Under the pieces are notes generated by a model. That model made no database searches and had not been told where the DNA came from. It saw nothing but the letters and a program-made list of their open reading frames with translations. The translations under genes and the position numbers were made by a program. This document shows positions 26,761 to 35,492 of a DNA stretch of 47,552 nt, in pieces. Location of the stretch: contig CACXNA010000014.1 in the NCBI GenBank assembly GCA_902768985.1, forward strand, positions 1 through 47,552, given 5' to 3'. Each line of letters begins with the position of its first letter. Position 1 is the stretch's first letter. The stretch comes from an uncultured Bacteroidia bacterium (GTDB lineage: Bacteria > Bacteroidota > Bacteroidia > Bacteroidales > UBA932).

Positions 26761-27672
26761 TTAGGTCAGGAAGGCGAGGCCGACGACGAAGACGCTGATC
26801 AGGATGATGACCGAGACGTAGATGATGCCGATCCGGATGCCGGTGGCGACGGCCCGGCCGACGCTCCTCCGCCACGGAAGGCCCAGCCACTGGTGGTAGT
26901 CGACGACCAGCAGGGCCAGCAGGAGCACGATGCTGACGGACGTCTGCTTGCCGAAGCTCAGCAGCAGCACGAAGAGCATGAAGAAGCTGAACTGGCAGAG
27001 GGCGTAGGCCGAAGCCGTGGCGCAGGCCGAAAACCGTTGCCGGTGACGCTTCCGGAGGGCCAGCCACATCGCCAGCCACAGCAGGAGGAATTTCCCGAGG
27101 AAGAGGGGAATGCCCTGGCTGCGGAGCTTGCCCTCGAAGGCGGCGATCGACGCCTCGTGGCGCGTGTCGACCTCTTCCGGGAACTCGTCCAGATGCAGGT
27201 AGAGGTAGCCTGCGCGCAGAAGCTTGTAGGTCTTCAGGAGGACGGTTTGCTGCAGCTCCTCGGCTTCGCCTTTTTCCGCTCTGTATTCCTCCACGCTCTT
27301 CTCGGTGGTCTTGATCGTGATGTCAATTTTCTCGAAGGGGTTCTCCTTCTGCTGCTGGATGGGCTGCAGGACAGCGGAGATGAGCCCGAAGAAGGCGTAG
27401 AAGATGATGAGCGCCGTCAGCGGCGCGAGGTAGCGCTCGTGCTGCCCGGACATGTAGTCCCGGATCATGTAGCCCGGGCGCAGCAGCAGGTGCGCGAAGG
27501 TGCGCTTCGCGTCGTCGTTGAGGAAGGGGATGTCGTCGAAGGCCCCCTTGTAGAAGTCCTTCTTCCGCTCCTTGCGGGCCTTCTTCTCCTTCCGCCAGGG
27601 GAAGAACCCCAGCTCCTGCCAGATGTGGAACGCCCGCAGGCGGACGCGAATGGGCCTTTTCTTCCGTTGCAT
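26761..27672 (-). CDS. DUF3667 membrane protein without zinc ribbon
   Basis: A 303-residue membrane protein. The DUF3667 signature region is FLNDDAKRTFAHLLLRPGYM followed by IRDYMSGQHERYLAPLTALI at about 52-92. Hydrophobic spans lie at about 84-106, 195-212, 225-245, 248-263 and 276-300. Most members start with a CxxC zinc ribbon; here that part is replaced by a very basic stretch (MQRKKRPIRVRLRAF, WRKEKKARKERKKDFYKG). Function is unknown. ATG 27672 is chosen: it follows the uxaC stop by one base, so the two are coupled. Confidence 0.8.
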   Translation of the reverse strand: MQRKKRPIRVRLRAFHIWQELGFFPWRKEKKARKERKKDFYKGAFDDIPFLNDDAKRTFAHLLLRPGYMIRDYMSGQHERYLAPLTALIIFYAFFGLISAVLQPIQQQKENPFEKIDITIKTTEKSVEEYRAEKGEAEELQQTVLLKTYKLLRAGYLYLHLDEFPEEVDTRHEASIAAFEGKLRSQGIPLFLGKFLLLWLAMWLALRKRHRQRFSACATASAYALCQFSFFMLFVLLLSFGKQTSVSIVLLLALLVVDYHQWLGLPWRRSVGRAVATGIRIGIIYVSVIILISVFVVGLAFLT

Positions 27673-27673
27673 A

Positions 27674-29077
27674 TCAGAACCCGAAGTAATCACGCGCGTT
27701 GCGGTAGGAGATGTCTTCGATCATCTCCCCGATGCGCTGCATCTCGGACCGCGGCAGACGGCCGCTGTCCACGTCCGCGCCCACCATGTCGCAGAGGATG
27801 CGGCGGAAGTATTCGTGGCGGGTGTAGCTGATGAAGCTGCGCGAATCCGTGAGCATGCCCACGAAGCGGCTCAGCAGGCCCAGCTGCGAGAGGCTGTCCA
27901 TCTGCTGGCGCATGCCGCTCTCCTGGTCCAGGAACCACCAGCCGGCGCCGAGCTGCATTTTGCCCGGGACGGACCCGTCGTTGAAGTTGCCGGCCATGGA
28001 GGCCATGACCACGAAGTCCTTGGGATTGAGGCAGTAAAGTATCGTCTTGGCAAGCTTGCCGTCGCCGTCGAGGCGGTCGAGGAAGCGGTTGCCGGCGGCG
28101 GAAATCTCCAGATCGAGGATGGAGTCGAAGCCCGTGTCGGGGCCCGCCTGGCGCAACATGCGGGAGCAGTTGTTGCGGATGGGCCCGACGTGGAACTGCT
28201 GCACCCAGCCGGTCTCGGCGTCCATCACCGCGAGGTCGTGCAGCAGCGCGCTGTAGAACTTCTCGCGCTCCGTTTCGTTAGGCGTCTTGCCCAGCAGGAC
28301 CTTCTTGAAGATCAGTTCGATCTCCAGCTCCGTGTAGTCCGCGGCGTGGAAGGTGTCCAGGCCGTGGTCGGAGAGCTTGCAGCCCACCTGGGCGAAATAG
28401 TCATGGCGCTTGCGCAGGGCCTCGAGCAGGTCGGCGTAGGAGTCGATATTCTTGTCGGCGGCCTCGCCGAGGCGCTTCAGGTAGTCTTTGTACGCGGCCG
28501 GATTTTCAATGGCAATGGCCTTGTCCGGACGCCAGGTCGGCAGGACCTTGGTGCCGAAGGGATGCGCCGCGATCTGCTTGTGCCAGCGCAGGTCGTCGGC
28601 CGGATCGTCCGTCGTGCAGACGACCTCCACGCCGAAGCGGCGGATCAGGGCCTGACCGCGGTACTCGGGCGTGGCCAGCTTGGCGTTGCACTCCTCGAAG
28701 ATCTCGCGCGCCGTGGCGGGCGAGAGGAGCTTGTCGATGCCGAACACGCGCTTGAGCTCCAGGTGCGTCCAGTGGTAGAGCGGATTGCGCATCGTGTAAG
28801 GGACGGTCTCCGCCCATTTCTCGAAGACCTCCCAGGCGTTGTGCTGCCGGAGCGTGATATACTCCTCGGCCACGCCGTTCGCGCGCATGGCGCGCCATTT
28901 ATAATGGTCGCAACCCAGCCAGAGCTGGGTGATGTCGCGGAACTGGATATTCTCCGCGACCTCCTGCGGGGAGAGGTGGCAGTGGTAGTCGATGATGGGC
29001 TGATGCTCCGCGTGCGCGTGGTAGAGCTCCCGGGCCGTGGGCCCGGTGAGCATGAAATCTTCGTGAATGAATGTCAT
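27674..29077 (-). CDS. uxaC: glucuronate isomerase
   Basis: Interconverts D-glucuronate and D-fructuronate (and galacturonate and tagaturonate), the first step of hexuronate use. The 467-residue length is normal. The amidohydrolase-like metal motif IIDYHCHLSP is near the start (about 27-36); GCDHYKWRAMRANGV, PLYHWTHLELKRVFGI and FVGMLTDSRSFISYTRHEYF are family hallmarks. No other hexuronate genes (uxuA, kdgK) are adjacent, so it is an isolated copy here. ATG 29077 is chosen because the extended frame to 29116 runs through the -7 box and a REP palindrome. Confidence 0.95.
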   Translation of the reverse strand: MTFIHEDFMLTGPTARELYHAHAEHQPIIDYHCHLSPQEVAENIQFRDITQLWLGCDHYKWRAMRANGVAEEYITLRQHNAWEVFEKWAETVPYTMRNPLYHWTHLELKRVFGIDKLLSPATAREIFEECNAKLATPEYRGQALIRRFGVEVVCTTDDPADDLRWHKQIAAHPFGTKVLPTWRPDKAIAIENPAAYKDYLKRLGEAADKNIDSYADLLEALRKRHDYFAQVGCKLSDHGLDTFHAADYTELEIELIFKKVLLGKTPNETEREKFYSALLHDLAVMDAETGWVQQFHVGPIRNNCSRMLRQAGPDTGFDSILDLEISAAGNRFLDRLDGDGKLAKTILYCLNPKDFVVMASMAGNFNDGSVPGKMQLGAGWWFLDQESGMRQQMDSLSQLGLLSRFVGMLTDSRSFISYTRHEYFRRILCDMVGADVDSGRLPRSEMQRIGEMIEDISYRNARDYFGF

Positions 29078-29082
29078 AATGC

Positions 29083-29090
29083 CAAATTTA
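29083..29090 (-). promoter_or_regulatory. -7 box of uxaC
   Basis: Minus-strand TAAATTTG, a perfect TAnnTTTG match, five bases before ATG 29077. Confidence 0.55.
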
Positions 29091-29111
29091 GGAAAAATTT
29101 GGCAAAAAGTA

Positions 29112-29136
29112 GTCATTCCGGGCTTGACCCGGAATC
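29112..29136. repeat. REP-like palindrome, copy 2
   Basis: GTCATTCCGGGCTTGACCCG then GAATC. It is the exact reverse complement of copy 3 at 30460-30484. It lies in the 160-base intergenic region between the divergent uxaC and rpiB genes, which apart from two -7 boxes holds nothing else evident. Confidence 0.85.
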
Positions 29137-29212
29137 TACTTCAGCAGATCCCGGATATACCCGTCAATGTTCTCAAAATTATTTTTGTCTTTCATAAAAT
29201 GGGCGAAATGAT

Positions 29213-29220
29213 TACATTTG
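29213..29220 (+). promoter_or_regulatory. -7 box of rpiB-truB
   Basis: TACATTTG matches TAnnTTTG, 17 bases before the rpiB ATG. Confidence 0.55.
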
Positions 29221-29237
29221 TACTATAAAATATACCC

Positions 29238-29672
29238 ATGAAAAGAATCGGAATCTGCAGCGACCACGCAGGCGTGGACTACAAGACCCGGCTCATCGCC
29301 TACCTGCTGGGCAAGGGCTACGAGGTCGTCAATTTCGGCACGGACAGCACGGACAGTTGCGACTATGCGGACTTCGCCCACCCGATGGCGAACGCCATTG
29401 AGGCAGGCGAGATCGAGGCCGGCATCGCACTTTGCGGCACCGGCAACGGCATGGCCCTGGCGCTGAACCACCACAAAGGCATTCGCGCGGGCCTGGCCTG
29501 GAACCAGGAGGTCGCCCATCTTGTCAAAGAACACAACAACGCCAACGTCCTCGTGATGCCGGCGCGCTTCGCCTCCTACCGCATGGTGGTGATGATGGTG
29601 CGCGAATGGCTGAATACGGAGTTCGCTGGCGGCAGACACCAGCGCCGGATTGACAAGATCGTTCAGCCGTAA
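29238..29672 (+). CDS. rpiB: ribose-5-phosphate isomerase B
   Basis: Interconverts ribose 5-phosphate and ribulose 5-phosphate in the pentose phosphate pathway. The 144-residue protein has the RpiB/LacAB fold: SDHAGVDYKTRL near the start, the catalytic Cys in LCGTGNGMALALN, and KEHNNANVLVMPARFAS. Length is usual. Its last 23 bases overlap the start region of truB, which indicates co-translation. Confidence 0.95.
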   Translation: MKRIGICSDHAGVDYKTRLIAYLLGKGYEVVNFGTDSTDSCDYADFAHPMANAIEAGEIEAGIALCGTGNGMALALNHHKGIRAGLAWNQEVAHLVKEHNNANVLVMPARFASYRMVVMMVREWLNTEFAGGRHQRRIDKIVQP

Positions 29673-30483
29673 TATCGAAGATTACCCGGAAGGTATCGTA
29701 CTGCCGGTGGACAAGCCCTATCGCTGGACGTCCGCCGACGTGATCCGCAAGATCAAGTACGCGGCGATCCGCCATTTCGGGAAGAAGAATCTCAAGGTCG
29801 GTCACGCGGGGACGCTCGATCCCCTCGCGACCGGCATTCTGCTGGTCTGCATCGGTCCCGCCACGCGGCGGGCCGAGGAGCTGCAGCGTTCGCCGAAGGA
29901 GTACGTGGCGGGGGTGAGCTTCGGCGCCACCACGCCCTCGTTCGACCTGGAGAAGGAGATCGACCACCGCTGCCCGCTCGAGGGCGTGAGCGAGGCGGCG
30001 CTGCGCGCGGTCCTGCCGGACTTCGTCGGCGAACAGGACCAGGTGGCGCCGCTCTTCAGCGCCAAGTCCGTGGACGGCGTGCGCGCGTACGAGACGGCGC
30101 GGCGCCTGCTCAAGGCCGCGCAGCGCGAGGGCCGCGCCTTCGACCCCGGCGAGGTGCTGCAGTCCAGCCGCATCAACATCTATGACCTGGAGCTCCTCTC
30201 CTGGCACGACACGCCCGTGCAGGACTTCACGGACGACGGGCTCGGGCGCATCCGCGTCGCGGACATCTCCGGCGAGGCGCTGCCCACGGCGATGATCCGC
30301 GTGGCGTGCAGCAAGGGCACGTACATCCGCGCCCTCGCGCGCGACCTGGGCGAAGCCCTCGGCAGCGGCGCCTTCCTGAGCTCGCTGCGCCGAACGAAAA
30401 ACGGCGGCTTCGGGATTGAAGACGCCGTTTCTCTGGAAGAGGTGCTGCGGGTGCTTGGGGATTCCGGGTCAAGCCCGGAATGA
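29650..30483 (+). CDS. truB: tRNA pseudouridine-55 synthase
   Basis: Makes pseudouridine 55 in the T loop of tRNAs. The 277-residue protein has the catalytic Asp in VGHAGTLDPLATG, then SPKEYVAGVSFGATTPSFDL, QVAPLFSAKSVDGVRAYE and CSKGTYIRALARDLGEAL. No ATG precedes the conserved region; the frame starts at TTG 29650, inside rpiB. The last residues, GDSGSSPE, and the stop codon are supplied by REP copy 3, so an older C-terminus has been replaced or extended by the repeat. Confidence 0.93.
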   Translation: MTRSFSRNIEDYPEGIVLPVDKPYRWTSADVIRKIKYAAIRHFGKKNLKVGHAGTLDPLATGILLVCIGPATRRAEELQRSPKEYVAGVSFGATTPSFDLEKEIDHRCPLEGVSEAALRAVLPDFVGEQDQVAPLFSAKSVDGVRAYETARRLLKAAQREGRAFDPGEVLQSSRINIYDLELLSWHDTPVQDFTDDGLGRIRVADISGEALPTAMIRVACSKGTYIRALARDLGEALGSGAFLSSLRRTKNGGFGIEDAVSLEEVLRVLGDSGSSPE

Positions 30484-30484
30484 C
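30460..30484. repeat. REP-like palindrome, copy 3
   Basis: GATTCCGGGTCAAGCCCGGA then ATGAC, a stem of CCGGG/CCCGG with extensions. It overlaps the last codons of truB. A half copy, CCCGGAATGAC, follows at 30494-30504 and abuts the gltX stop codon. The pair probably also serves as terminator between the convergent truB and gltX genes. Confidence 0.85.
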
Positions 30485-30503
30485 TCTAAATAGCCCGGAA
30501 TGA

Positions 30504-32027
30504 CTAATTACCAAGTACTTCCTTCATCTTTCTGAGGCGGGCGAGGCCTTCCTCCTTCCCGATGCAGTGCAGGATGTCGGTGATGCCGAGGCCGCTGGCG
30601 GAGCCCGTCAGCGCGAGCCGCAGGCAGTTCATCACCTTGCCCATCGGCATCTTATGCGCGCGGACGTATTCTTCCAGCGTGTCCGCCTCTGAGTTCGTCA
30701 GCGCCTCGAGCGCCATGTCGTAGAACTCCGGCTTGTAGAACTTGTCCACATCTTTCGGAACGAACTCCTTCGGCGCCACGAAGAGGTAGGACGCGATGTC
30801 CCAGAAGTCCTGCACGAAGGTCGCGCGCTCCTTGATCAGCGCCACGACGCGCTCGACGTAGGCCGGATCGGCCTGGACGCCCTTCTCCTGCAGCATCGGC
30901 AGCCAGAGGGCCGCCAGGTCGGCGTCGGAGTGCATGCGCAGGTACTCGCGGTTGAACCATTTCGCCTTGTCGGGGTTGAACTTGGCGCCGGCCTTGCCCA
31001 CCTTGTCCAGGGAGAAGGCCGCCACGAGCTCGGGCAGGGAGAAGATCTCCTGCTCCGTGCCAGGGTTCCAGCCCAGCATGGCGAGCAGGTTCACGAAAGC
31101 CTCCGGGAAATAGCCGTCCTCGCGGTAGCCGCGGGAGGTCTCGCCGGTGGGGGAGGTCCAGCGCAGCGGAAAGACGGGGAAGCCCATCTTGTCGCCGTCG
31201 CGCTTGCTTAATTTTCCGTTGCCGACCGGCTTGAGCAGCAGCGGCAGGTGCGCGAAGCGGGGCTGGCTGTCCTGCCAGCCGAAGGCCTCGTAAAGCAGGT
31301 AGTGCAGCGGGAGCGACGGGAGCCACTCCTCGCCGCGGATGACCTCGGTGATCTCCATCAGGTGGTCGTCCACGATGTTGGCGAGGTGGTAGGTCGGGAG
31401 CTCGTCGGCGCGCTTCCACAGGACCTTGTCGTCCAGGGTGGCGGTGTCGACGGCGATGTGGCCGCGGATCAGGTCGTCCATCTCCACGACGCGCCCTTCG
31501 GGCATCAGGAAGCGGACGGTCCAGTCCGTGCGCTCCGCGAGCAGGCGCTCGACCTCGTCCGCGGGCAGGGTCAACGAGTTGCGCAGGCCGCCGCGGGTGA
31601 GGTGGTTGTAGATGAAGGTTTGGCCCTGGGCCTCCGCCTCGGCGCGCTTCTTCTCCAGCTCCTCGGCGGTGTCGAAGGCGTAGTAGGCGTGGCCGGAGGC
31701 GACGAGCTGCTCGGCGTACTTGCGGTAGATGCCGCGCCGCTGGCTCTGGCGGTAAGGCGCGTGGGGATGCCGCTCGGAGGGGGTCTCCACCACCTTGCCG
31801 TCGGCATCCACGCCCTCGTCGGGATAGATGCCGCACCAGCGCAGGGACTCGATGATGTACTGCTCCGCGCCGGGCACGAAGCGGTTGGAGTCGGTGTCCT
31901 CGATGCGGAGGATGAAGTCGCCGCCATGCTGCTTGGCGAAGAGGTAGTTGTACAGGGCGGTGCGCACGCCGCCCATGTGCAGCGGCCCGGTCGGAGACGG
32001 GGCGAATCTTACGCGGGTTTTACTCAT
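30504..32027 (-). CDS. gltX: glutamyl-tRNA synthetase
   Basis: Class I synthetase charging tRNA-Glu. The 507-residue enzyme has the HIGH-type motif PSPTGPLHMGG (residues 9-19) and the KMSKS-type motif KLSKRDGDK (about 260-268), with the helical anticodon-binding domain after about 330. The long insertion around the connective peptide (EGRVVEMDDLIRGHIAVDTA) is normal for the family. It starts four bases inside the ftsZ stop, so it is attached to the end of the dcw cluster. Confidence 0.96.
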   Translation of the reverse strand: MSKTRVRFAPSPTGPLHMGGVRTALYNYLFAKQHGGDFILRIEDTDSNRFVPGAEQYIIESLRWCGIYPDEGVDADGKVVETPSERHPHAPYRQSQRRGIYRKYAEQLVASGHAYYAFDTAEELEKKRAEAEAQGQTFIYNHLTRGGLRNSLTLPADEVERLLAERTDWTVRFLMPEGRVVEMDDLIRGHIAVDTATLDDKVLWKRADELPTYHLANIVDDHLMEITEVIRGEEWLPSLPLHYLLYEAFGWQDSQPRFAHLPLLLKPVGNGKLSKRDGDKMGFPVFPLRWTSPTGETSRGYREDGYFPEAFVNLLAMLGWNPGTEQEIFSLPELVAAFSLDKVGKAGAKFNPDKAKWFNREYLRMHSDADLAALWLPMLQEKGVQADPAYVERVVALIKERATFVQDFWDIASYLFVAPKEFVPKDVDKFYKPEFYDMALEALTNSEADTLEEYVRAHKMPMGKVMNCLRLALTGSASGLGITDILHCIGKEEGLARLRKMKEVLGN

Positions 32028-33271
32028 ATCTGTGCCCTCCGGATTGCGGGAATGTTCTCCAGCTCGGCGCGGGACTCGTTGCTGGCCACGATGAGGGCCG
32101 GCTTCTGGTCCGGGTCGAACTTGAAGTTCCGTACGTTGCTCTTGCTGTTGAAGCCGATCGTCGACGAAGCGGCGTCCTCGGAGAGGGAGATGCCCTCGGC
32201 GCGGGCGACGTCCGCCTTGTCGTACTTGAAGCTGCGGTTGATCATGATGTAGTTGCCCATGTCGCGGGCGGGGCCGATCACGTCGGAGAAGCGCAGGCCC
32301 GTGACGATGGAGGTGATGCGGATGGTGTCGCCGATCTCGGGATCGTCGTCCCAGATGAGGCCGCGCTTGAAGTTGTTGGCCCGGCCGGTGTACTCGTCGA
32401 TCTTCTTGTTGATCTCGTTGAGGTCGTCCATCGTCAGGCCCTGCTGGTTGTGTCCGCAGGTGATGTTGACGAGCACCTTCTTGGCGCTCTTGAGGTCGAA
32501 GTCGTTGAGGAGCGGGGACTCGAAGGCGGCGCGCACGGCGTCCTCGATGCGCTCCTTGCCGCTGCCGACGCCGCAGCCCATCAGGGCCATGCCGCTGTTC
32601 TTCATCATCGTCTCCACGTCCTTGAAGTCCACGTTGATGTAGCCCGGCTTCTTGATGATCTCGACGATGCCGCGCACGGCCGTGGCGAGGACCTCATCGG
32701 CCTGCGGGAAGGCGTCCTGGATCAGCTGGTTGCCGAAGTACTCGTGGAGCTTCTCGTTGTTGATCATCAGCAGGCTGTCCACGTTCTTCTCGAGCTCGTG
32801 GATGCCGTCGATGGCGCGGGAGAGCGCCTCGTTGCCCTCGTTGAGGAAGGGGAGCGTGACCACGGCCACGGTGAGGATGCCCTTGTCCTTGGCCATCTTG
32901 GCGATCACGGGCGCGGCGCCCGTGCCGGTGCCGCCGCCCATGCCGGCGGTGATGAAGAGCATCTTGGTGTGGGTGTCCAGGACGATCTTCTCGATCTGGT
33001 CCTGGCTCTCGATCGCGGCGTTGCGGCCGTTGATCGGGTTGGTGCCGGCGCCGAGGCCGCGGCCCATCTGGATCTTGACGGGCACGGGGCTGCCCTTGAG
33101 GGCCTGTGCGTCGGTGTTGCAGACCACGAAGCTGCAACCCTTGATTCCCTGCGTGTACATGTAGTTGACGGCGTTGCAGCCGCCTCCGCCCACGCCGAGG
33201 ACCTTGATGATTTCGTCGGACGTCGCCCAGTCCATCGGGGCGATCGCATCGATCATGCTGTCATCTATCAT
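32024..33271 (-). CDS. ftsZ: cell division protein FtsZ
   Basis: Tubulin-like GTPase that forms the Z ring. The 415-residue protein has GVGGGGCNAVNYM (about 27-39), the signature GGGTGTGAAPVIAKMAKDKG (about 110-129) and the T7 loop NVDFKDVETMM. The variable linker after about 340 is short, and the C-terminal peptide ENIPAIRRAQI should bind FtsA and other partners. ftsA lies 14 bases upstream and gltX overlaps its stop codon. Confidence 0.97.
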   Translation of the reverse strand: MIDDSMIDAIAPMDWATSDEIIKVLGVGGGGCNAVNYMYTQGIKGCSFVVCNTDAQALKGSPVPVKIQMGRGLGAGTNPINGRNAAIESQDQIEKIVLDTHTKMLFITAGMGGGTGTGAAPVIAKMAKDKGILTVAVVTLPFLNEGNEALSRAIDGIHELEKNVDSLLMINNEKLHEYFGNQLIQDAFPQADEVLATAVRGIVEIIKKPGYINVDFKDVETMMKNSGMALMGCGVGSGKERIEDAVRAAFESPLLNDFDLKSAKKVLVNITCGHNQQGLTMDDLNEINKKIDEYTGRANNFKRGLIWDDDPEIGDTIRITSIVTGLRFSDVIGPARDMGNYIMINRSFKYDKADVARAEGISLSEDAASSTIGFNSKSNVRNFKFDPDQKPALIVASNESRAELENIPAIRRAQI

Positions 33272-33285
33272 AGCTGTATCCTTTT

Positions 33286-34725
33286 TTATTTCATGTCATC
33301 GAACAGGCTGCCCATCGTGCTGTCGAAGGCGCCTTCTGCGGCCTCGCCGACCTGGTGGCTCTTCTGCCGGATCCAGGACAAAATCGTACTGGATTTCTTC
33401 GGTTTATTCCCCTTGTTAGGGACGATGACCTCGCCCGGCTCCTCCGGGAAGAGGGTTCCCTGCGGTGCAGCGGCCGCCTGGCCCTCCGCGGCGCCTTCTT
33501 CGGCGGGCGCCGCGGCCGGGTGCGGGGCCTCTTCGAGGCAGTTCAGGCGCGGGTCCCGTTTGGCTTCAAGGATCATGCCGATGGAGGCCACGGCGCTGGT
33601 CTCGCCCGTGCCCGAGCAGCCGGCGGCGCTGAAGGCCTGGCTGCGCGGGTAGCCGATGCGCACCGTGTAGCCCGACTGCTCCTTGAGGAGGTTGGCGAGG
33701 TTTACGAGGTTGGCGCCGCCGCCCGTGAGGACGATGCCGTTGCGGAGCTTGTCGGCGTAGCCGCTGTCCTGGATCTGCCAGAGCACGGCCTCGATGATCT
33801 CACGGGCGCGGCAGGTGATGATCTCGGACAGGTATTTGACCGGGAGCTGCTCGTAGGAGCCGTTCTCCTCGTCGTTGATCTGGATGATCTTCTCGCTGAG
33901 CGACTGCAGCTTCTCGGGCATGCAGGCGCCGAAGGCGAGCTTGATGTTCTCGGCCAGCTCCTCGTTGAAGCCGCACTCGTACTTGATGTCGGTGGTGATG
34001 CATCGGCCGCCGAAGGGGATGGCGGAGTAGTGGCGGAGGATCTTGCCGCGGTAGATGGTCAGCGAGGTCACACCCGCGCCGATCTCCACGAGGGCCACGC
34101 CGTTCTCCTTCTCCGCCTCGGAGAGGACCGCACGCGCCACGGTGTTCGGAAGGAACACCTTGCGCGCGGGGGCGACGCCCACCTCGTTGAGCATGATGTC
34201 GAGGTTGCTCACCGCCTTCTGGGCGCCCACGAAGACTTTGAAGTTGCCTTCGATGGCGTTGGCGGTCACGCCCACGACGTCGTGCTCGCTGGCGCAGACC
34301 AGCTCGTCGTCGGCCGAGAAGGACTGCGCCACGGCGCCGTAGATCTCCTCCTTGCCTTCGTCGGCGATGGGGTAGGAGTCGATGGCGATGCTCTTGAGGG
34401 TGTTGATCTCGTCGCGGGTGATGCAGGACGAGGGGTCGCTGCGCTCCATGCGCGCGCTGGCGATCTCCTGCCGGACGTCATAGCGCGGCAGGCCCACGAC
34501 CACCTGGAGGATCTTGATGTTCAGTTCTTCTTCCGCCTCCTGGATGGCGGCGCGTAAGGGGCCGGCTGCGCGCTTCGGGTTGAAGACGTAGCTGTTGCGG
34601 ATGCCGTCGGACGGCGTCTCCTTGTAGTAGATGACCTGGATGTCATCTCCCTCGATTTTGGCAACGCTCAGGGCGATCTTGGAAGAGCCAAGGTCGGCGG
34701 CTGCTATGTATCTTTCTGCCTGCAT
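33286..34725 (-). CDS. ftsA: cell division protein FtsA
   Basis: Actin-like ATPase that anchors FtsZ to the membrane. The 479-residue protein begins MQAERYIAAADLGSSKIALS (phosphate 1), with VALVEIGAGVTSLTIYRGKI (phosphate 2) and NGIVLTGGGANLVNLANLL (adenosine motif). After about 385 there is an Ala/Glu/Pro-rich linker, then KKSSTILSWIRQKSH and the end TMGSLFDDMK, a possible membrane-targeting helix. It overlaps ftsQ by 22 bases; the ATG at 34725 is set by the conserved N-terminus. Confidence 0.96.
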   Translation of the reverse strand: MQAERYIAAADLGSSKIALSVAKIEGDDIQVIYYKETPSDGIRNSYVFNPKRAAGPLRAAIQEAEEELNIKILQVVVGLPRYDVRQEIASARMERSDPSSCITRDEINTLKSIAIDSYPIADEGKEEIYGAVAQSFSADDELVCASEHDVVGVTANAIEGNFKVFVGAQKAVSNLDIMLNEVGVAPARKVFLPNTVARAVLSEAEKENGVALVEIGAGVTSLTIYRGKILRHYSAIPFGGRCITTDIKYECGFNEELAENIKLAFGACMPEKLQSLSEKIIQINDEENGSYEQLPVKYLSEIITCRAREIIEAVLWQIQDSGYADKLRNGIVLTGGGANLVNLANLLKEQSGYTVRIGYPRSQAFSAAGCSGTGETSAVASIGMILEAKRDPRLNCLEEAPHPAAAPAEEGAAEGQAAAAPQGTLFPEEPGEVIVPNKGNKPKKSSTILSWIRQKSHQVGEAAEGAFDSTMGSLFDDMK

Positions 34726-35492
34726 ATGATTTGTTGTTTGTATTTCACGTTGACGGTATGGTAGTAGCCTTGCGGCTTGGAAGGTGCGATGACGCCGAGG
34801 TAGCGGTCGATGCGCTGCAGCTTGTCGGGAATGCCCTGCGGCTGGCCCACGAAGAACTCCTCGTCGCGGCCGGTCAGGCTCAGGAGCAGCTCCCCGCCCG
34901 GCTGGACGCGGATGTGCTCGATGCGGCGCTGCCAGGCGCGGTTGGCGGCGATGTGGCGGTTCATGGCCAGCACGCCGGCGATCCACGCGCGCTCCCGCTC
35001 GTCCCCGGCTTCGCCCTTGTAGTCCGCGGGCGTGTCCACGGGGATGGCGCCCTCGACCACGGGGACGGGGGCGGTGTAGGACGGGTGCAGCGGGAAGATG
35101 TAGCCGTGCTCGTCCACGTAGAAGCCGTCCGACTCGCTGCGCATGAAGCGCAGCACGGGGGCGCGCTGCGTGATGTCGAGGTGCAGGACGCCGTCGTCGG
35201 TGGTCCAGGCCTCGCAGCGACTCACGGCGCTGCGGCTCTCGATGATGTCCTCGATGCGGGCGAGCTGCACGCTGTCCATGCGCTCGCCGATGTAGGCGCC
35301 GTAGCGGCTGTCCAGATAGTCCCGGATGTCCTGTTCGCTGACGAAGCGGAGGCTGTCGGCAAAGTTCACGTCCAGCCGGCCGCAGACGATGCGGGTGGTC
35401 TCCTGCCGCACGAGGCGGTAGATGAAGACCATCCCGACGACGAGGCCGACGGCGAGAACAGCGGAGAGGGAATATCGGATGGCGGCTTTCAT
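34704..35492 (-). CDS. ftsQ: cell division protein FtsQ
   Basis: Single-pass divisome protein that recruits FtsL and FtsB-type partners. The 262-residue chain has one N-terminal membrane span (about 8-28), a POTRA-like region (about 38-110; FADSLRFVSEQDIRDYLDSR) and a beta domain (about 115-235). Sequence identity in the family is low, so position between murC and ftsA weighs heavily. Its start and the murC stop share one base (TAATG-type junction). Confidence 0.9.
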   Translation of the reverse strand: MKAAIRYSLSAVLAVGLVVGMVFIYRLVRQETTRIVCGRLDVNFADSLRFVSEQDIRDYLDSRYGAYIGERMDSVQLARIEDIIESRSAVSRCEAWTTDDGVLHLDITQRAPVLRFMRSESDGFYVDEHGYIFPLHPSYTAPVPVVEGAIPVDTPADYKGEAGDERERAWIAGVLAMNRHIAANRAWQRRIEHIRVQPGGELLLSLTGRDEEFFVGQPQGIPDKLQRIDRYLGVIAPSKPQGYYHTVNVKYKQQIICRQKDT

